A stretch of DNA of 64,000 nucleotides from Duffyella gerundensis (lineage in GTDB: Bacteria; Pseudomonadota; Gammaproteobacteria; Enterobacterales; Enterobacteriaceae), in contig NZ_LN907829.1 in NCBI RefSeq assembly GCF_001517405.1, positions 1-64,000 on the forward strand. Direction: 5' to 3'. This document shows positions 60,757 to 64,000 of the stretch, in pieces. How positions within the stretch are numbered: the first letter of the stretch is position 1; each line of letters opens with the position of its first letter. The notes below the pieces were generated by a model, which saw only the letters and a list, made by a program, of their open reading frames with translations, searched no databases and had not been told where the DNA came from. Position numbers and translations under genes: made by a program.

Positions 60757-61120
60757 GGCCTTTCCCTTTCAGCTCATAACAACTGATTAAAGTTTATACC
60801 GGAGATGTTGCATTCCACTTAACTTACTTTACCACGAATGGCTACATAGTTTCCCGAACGCCTCCAGTTTTTTCGATGAATAATAAATATATTACAGAGG
60901 TGTCATTAAGCTGTCACGCCTTCAACAGAATGCAGCTGGTAGAATCGTCCTCACTAAGCAGGCGGAAAAGTCTTTATGGATCAATATCAGCAGAAATCGC
61001 AGGCACTGAGTTACGCATATTATCTTTTTTTAAGATGAAATCAGTCTGGCTTGTAAGTTCTTTAGTTGATGACATCTTTGACAGTCCGTTATTTATTCCA
61101 TTATCAACGGGAAACTTATT

Positions 61121-61543
61121 ATGAAAAGTTTAATCTTCGCTTCCTCTGTCGGACTTAGCTTAATTCCTTCAGCCTGGGCGGATGGAAATATCAACATTCA
61201 TGAGCATGTTAATAATGCCCAGGCGGCAGCGCATCAGCAACAGTTTTCATCCGTTCCTGAATCTGTCAGGGGGGAAGTATTACAAATGAAGAGTATGGAT
61301 CAGCATGAACAGGCCCTTAATGTTCATAATTCCATGAAAAATGGTGCTTCTGATGCCCATCAGAAAATGGCGAAGAACCATCAGAAAATGTCAGATGATA
61401 TGGCCGACATGAAATCAAGTACCGCGCCATCTTTTGCAGAAATGGATGAACATGAAAGGGCCGCCGTTGTCCACGAAAATATGAGTAACGGCCAGTCAGA
61501 AGCACACCAGTCAATGGCTGCAATACATCGCGGTATGAAGTAA
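61121..61543 (+). CDS. pcoE: PcoE-like periplasmic copper-binding protein
   Basis: A 140-aa protein (PcoE 144 aa). The signal peptide ends about SAWA (residue 20). Repeats of H-E-[QR]-A-x-x-V-H-[NE]-x-M (QHEQALNVHNSM, EHERAAVVHENM) and AHQ[KS]M are rich in His and Met, suited to Cu(I)/Cu(II) or Ag(I). A possible promoter lies just upstream (TTGACA 61078, TTATCA 61101). In pco/sil systems PcoE is a periplasmic metal buffer expressed early. The 290 bases before it hold no supported gene. Confidence 0.88.
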   Translation: MKSLIFASSVGLSLIPSAWADGNINIHEHVNNAQAAAHQQQFSSVPESVRGEVLQMKSMDQHEQALNVHNSMKNGASDAHQKMAKNHQKMSDDMADMKSSTAPSFAEMDEHERAAVVHENMSNGQSEAHQSMAAIHRGMK

Positions 61544-61629
61544 AACTGACGGAAGCGGGTTGCTATATCAGTCCTTAATGTTTTTGAAGGTGTAGATATT
61601 CTTACCTTAAAGATACGATCCCTTTATTC

Positions 61630-61656
61630 AAAAAAGCCCCTATATGGGGCTTTTTT
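61630..61656 (+). terminator. Terminator after pcoE
   Basis: AAAAAAGCCCC-TATAT-GGGGCTTTTTT: symmetrical, strong in both directions. Confidence 0.88.
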
Positions 61657-62394
61657 GCAACGCTTACAAAAAATAAACATCTTTTTATAAGATTTAATTT
61701 TATTTTCCTGCTGCAATTGAAGATGTTATCGCTTTGAACTAATGGCGAGGAGTTCTGTTGAAGCTGTTTCAACCAGCTTAGTATTTTTACATGGCTGAGT
61801 GTGATGTTTCTCAATAAATAATTTGCTTAATGTCGCTTTTTTTTTGAGTGATGCCAAATCACATTAATCAATTCCTCTGGCAATTATTTTAAATATTCAC
61901 GGCTAATGCAAGAGCACACCTTTCTGAACGGTTTAGAGTTTTTCATTATGCATAATAGCGGCGTATACGACATGAAATGTAAAAAACTGACTTACAAAAT
62001 CTATAGGCTCTGATGATATCCTGTAAGCGGTTGTATATTCATTGTGATGCTTTCTACCGTTTCAACATGAGGCCTTTCAGGCATAACCTGAAGATAAATC
62101 GCAGATTGCAGTGCAGGTTAGGGCGATTAGCTGGCAGACAAGACCTGAACCGGGTGAAAAAAGTTAAATACAGTTACACCTTACTGCACGTTGAGTAAAC
62201 CGGGGGCTGCGGTAAAAAGAATGTTTAAAATATAAAAATGTAGCCCGCCACAGTCAGCGGGCCGGCTGAAATCAGCCTGAAAGAAGATTTACCGGAAATA
62301 CATTAATGATGAGGGTAATACACAACACATCCCGGATGCAGTGGCAAAGAAGAACAGAAAACTCCGGGCGAATTTTCTGTCCACATACTATCCG
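61657..62394. other. Non-coding region
   Basis: About 740 AT-rich bases. A GCCCGC/GCGGGC hairpin at 62241-62262 may end transcription. Short frames (for example 62013-62198) lack any family or SD support. Otherwise nothing recognised. Confidence 0.45.
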
Positions 62395-62625
62395 TTATTT
62401 CTCTTCCAGCATCATTTTACGGTGCATATCGATAATGCTCTGATGCGCAGCTGAGTTTGCATTATCCATGCTCTCATGCGCAAGAATGGCACGTTCATGC
62501 TCATTCATCGCAGAGACAGAAACACGGTTATCAGTGTTATCTAGTGCTGTTTCAGGATGCTGCTGTGCCCATGCGGACGAAGCGGAAATCAGGATCACAA
62601 GAGGGATAAGCTTTACTTTTTTCAT
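62395..62625 (-). CDS. Small secreted protein related to PcoE
   Basis: A 76-aa protein from ATG 62625 (AAGGAC upstream). Signal peptide to about SAWA (residue 20). The mature part has MNEHERAILAHESMDNANSA and AHQSIIDMHRKMM, clearly the repeat unit of PcoE in a single copy. A mini-copper-binding protein is likely. It is divergent from pcoA and probably shares its copper regulation. Confidence 0.75.
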   Translation of the reverse strand: MKKVKLIPLVILISASSAWAQQHPETALDNTDNRVSVSAMNEHERAILAHESMDNANSAAHQSIIDMHRKMMLEEK

Positions 62626-62773
62626 GGTGGCAGTCCTTAACGTTGAATGTAAAATAAGAATAAACAATTACCGGCCGGGTTTACCTGTGGCCTTAGTGAT
62701 GTTCATCGTACAGAAGAAAAAACGTTACGGCGAAAAATGACAGAAATGTAATTTATAAACAGTGCGTTCCAAC

Positions 62774-62789
62774 ATTACACAATTGTAAT
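62774..62789. promoter_or_regulatory. Palindrome between the small PcoE-like gene and pcoA (candidate copper box)
   Basis: ATTACA-CAAT-TGTAAT lies midway between divergent genes. PcoR/CusR-type copper boxes are of comparable shape, but no regulator is in the window and the match is by eye. Confidence 0.4.
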
Positions 62790-62921
62790 CACACAAAGTC
62801 TGTAGCTGTGGTAGCTTTCCGGTAACAAAAATTTTTCATCCTGAACGGTAAGCACGGCTTGTGCTTCCGGAGCGGAGAGAGCCATTCTCCCGGGATAACA
62901 GAAAATTGCCGGAGTTCAGTC

Positions 62922-64000
62922 ATGCAGCTTAAAAGTTCACGACGTAATTTCATTAAAGGGATCACTGCCGCTGGCATTGTGGGCGGACTGGGCCTGCGAA
63001 CATTCGATGCATTCTCGGCGGTAAGCCTGATGCAGTCCCGCACACTTACCGGCACAGACTTTGATCTGTTTATTGGCGAGACGCCGCTAAATATCACCGG
63101 TAAAACCCGGTATGCAAAAACCATTAATGCCGGCCTGCCAGGCCCTCTGTTGCGCTGGAAAGAAGGCGATACCGTTACATTAAGAGTTAAAAATCGCCTT
63201 TCTGAACCGACATCAATTCACTGGCATGGCATTCTTCTGCCGGCGAATATGGATGGCGTACCGGGACTGAGTTTTCATGGTATTGAGCCGGACGATACCT
63301 ATGTTTACTCCTTTAAGATAAAGCAGAACGGTACATACTGGTATCACAGCCATTCCGGCCTGCAGGAGCAGGAAGGTGTCTATGGCCCGATTATTATTGA
63401 TGCAGCTGAACCAGAACCGTTTGTCTGGGACAGTGAACACATAGTCATGCTTACCGACTGGTCTGATGAAAAAGCATCAGACATTCTCGCCAAACTGAAA
63501 AAGCAGTCCGATTATTACAACTTTGCGAAACCTACCGTTTCTGACTTTTTCCGTGACGCCAGGGAAAAAGGTTTAGGCAGTACGTTGTCCGATCGGAAAA
63601 TGTGGGCGGAAATGAAGATGAATCCGACGGATCTGGCTGACGTCAGTGGTGCCACATATACCTATCTCATGAACGGGCAGGGCCCTGGAAAAAACTGGAC
63701 AGGGCTGTTCCGTAAAGGCGAGAAGGTACGCCTGCGTTTCATTAACGGTTCCGCCATGACCTACTTTGATGTGCGCATTCCGGGGCTGAAAATGACGGTC
63801 GTGGCGGCTGATGGCCAGTATGTCACGCCTGTTGCTGTTGACGAGTTCCGCATCGCTGTGGCCGAAACTTACGATGTAATCGTGGAGCCGGCTGAAGATG
63901 CCTACACTATTTTCGCGCAGTCTATGGACAGAAGCGGCTACGCTCGCGGCACGCTGGCTGTCCGTGAAGGGCTTTATGCTCCGGTACCGGCTCCCGATCC
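62922..64000 (+). CDS. pcoA: Multicopper oxidase PcoA/CopA (partial at right edge)
   Basis: 359 codons are visible of about 600. ATG 62922 with GGAG upstream. A Tat signal SRRNFIKG near residue 7; copper ligands in IHWHGI and WYHSHSG, and VPGLSFHGIEPDDTY between them. It should be exported folded and oxidise Cu(I) in the periplasm. pcoB and others are expected beyond the right edge. Confidence 0.95.
   Translation, partial: MQLKSSRRNFIKGITAAGIVGGLGLRTFDAFSAVSLMQSRTLTGTDFDLFIGETPLNITGKTRYAKTINAGLPGPLLRWKEGDTVTLRVKNRLSEPTSIHWHGILLPANMDGVPGLSFHGIEPDDTYVYSFKIKQNGTYWYHSHSGLQEQEGVYGPIIIDAAEPEPFVWDSEHIVMLTDWSDEKASDILAKLKKQSDYYNFAKPTVSDFFRDAREKGLGSTLSDRKMWAEMKMNPTDLADVSGATYTYLMNGQGPGKNWTGLFRKGEKVRLRFINGSAMTYFDVRIPGLKMTVVAADGQYVTPVAVDEFRIAVAETYDVIVEPAEDAYTIFAQSMDRSGYARGTLAVREGLYAPVPAPD

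Larger units (their letters stand above)
57637..60828 (-). mobile_element. Two-gene tyrosine recombinase module, copy 2
   Basis: Right end at 60828, from comparison with copy 1. Left end near 57637 is a guess: the sequence TTGGCACAAAGCGG at 57621-57634 looks like half of the nearby inverted repeat, interrupted there. No target duplication could be confirmed. Same orientation as copy 1, about 25 kb away. Confidence 0.55.

Noticed and set aside
60876..61124. 82-codon frame overlapping the start of pcoE
   Set aside because: No SD, low-complexity composition and no family features; more likely the pcoE promoter region.

Overview
The window reads as part of a large plasmid of an enterobacterium. 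A Pantoea-like host is the best guess, because the middle carries a thiosulfinate (allicin) tolerance cluster of the type called alt in onion-associated Pantoea. The rest is typical plasmid content: an iteron-controlled RepFIB-type replicon, an SOS-inducible umuDC, arsenic, cadmium/lead and copper resistance, and tyrosine-recombinase modules. All assignments come from reading the sequence and from remembered family features; no database search was run.

Layout. (1) 1-8.1 kb: a PFGI-1/ICE-like block on the minus strand (ParB at the left edge, DnaB-like helicase, small protein, a MobH-type relaxase homologue that has lost its metal-binding motifs, and a UvrD-like helicase). It is interrupted by a plus-strand trio: a CI-like regulator, a stand-alone LuxR-type ligand-binding-like domain and a hotdog thioesterase. 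(2) 8.1-16.4 kb: a minus-strand block resembling a conjugative leading region (N6-methylase-like protein, a DUF1281/YubB-type gene split by one amber codon, ArdC-type antirestriction protein, many small unknowns). Seven or eight genes carry the same kind of 5' leader with mutually exclusive hairpins. The block is preceded by one copy of a 140-nt four-stem element whose second copy lies 1.8 kb away with compensatory base changes; an integrase gene lies between the copies. (3) 16.4-20.9 kb: two small membrane-protein genes, the replicon with 13 iterons on both sides of repA, a heptamer tandem repeat, and umuDC with a LexA box.

(4) 21.1-29.6 kb: metal resistance. arsR-arsH converges on arsR-arsB-arsC, followed by an arsR-acr3 pair and a MerR regulator divergent from a CadA/ZntA-type ATPase. 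(5) 29.7-33.3 kb: a two-gene tyrosine recombinase module (one gene frameshifted) inserted into a second umuDC, of which only remnants and its LexA box remain. (6) 33.5-42.9 kb: the alt-like cluster (SDR, DsbA-like, old yellow enzyme, thioredoxins, AhpD-like, TetR, EamA exporter, C-S lyase, glutathione reductase, OsmC), with five copies of one 18-bp palindrome at the promoters that fit operators of the TetR protein.

(7) 43.4-56.2 kb: two sugar operons that converge. One is an FGGY kinase with a ribose-type ABC importer whose ATPase is split at an A6 tract. The other is a galactitol-type PTS with an epimerase, a dehydrogenase and a hexuloisomerase-like protein under a SorC regulator. A DUF3892 protein and an MFS exporter accompany them. 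(8) 56.4-60.8 kb: ASCH and NIPSNAP proteins, dispersed inverted repeats, and a second, intact copy of the recombinase module. The two modules, in the same orientation, bracket regions 6-8, so this about 25-kb stretch may have been assembled or moved by them. (9) 61.1-64 kb: the start of a copper-resistance locus (PcoE-like protein, a small relative, and PcoA/CopA running off the right edge).
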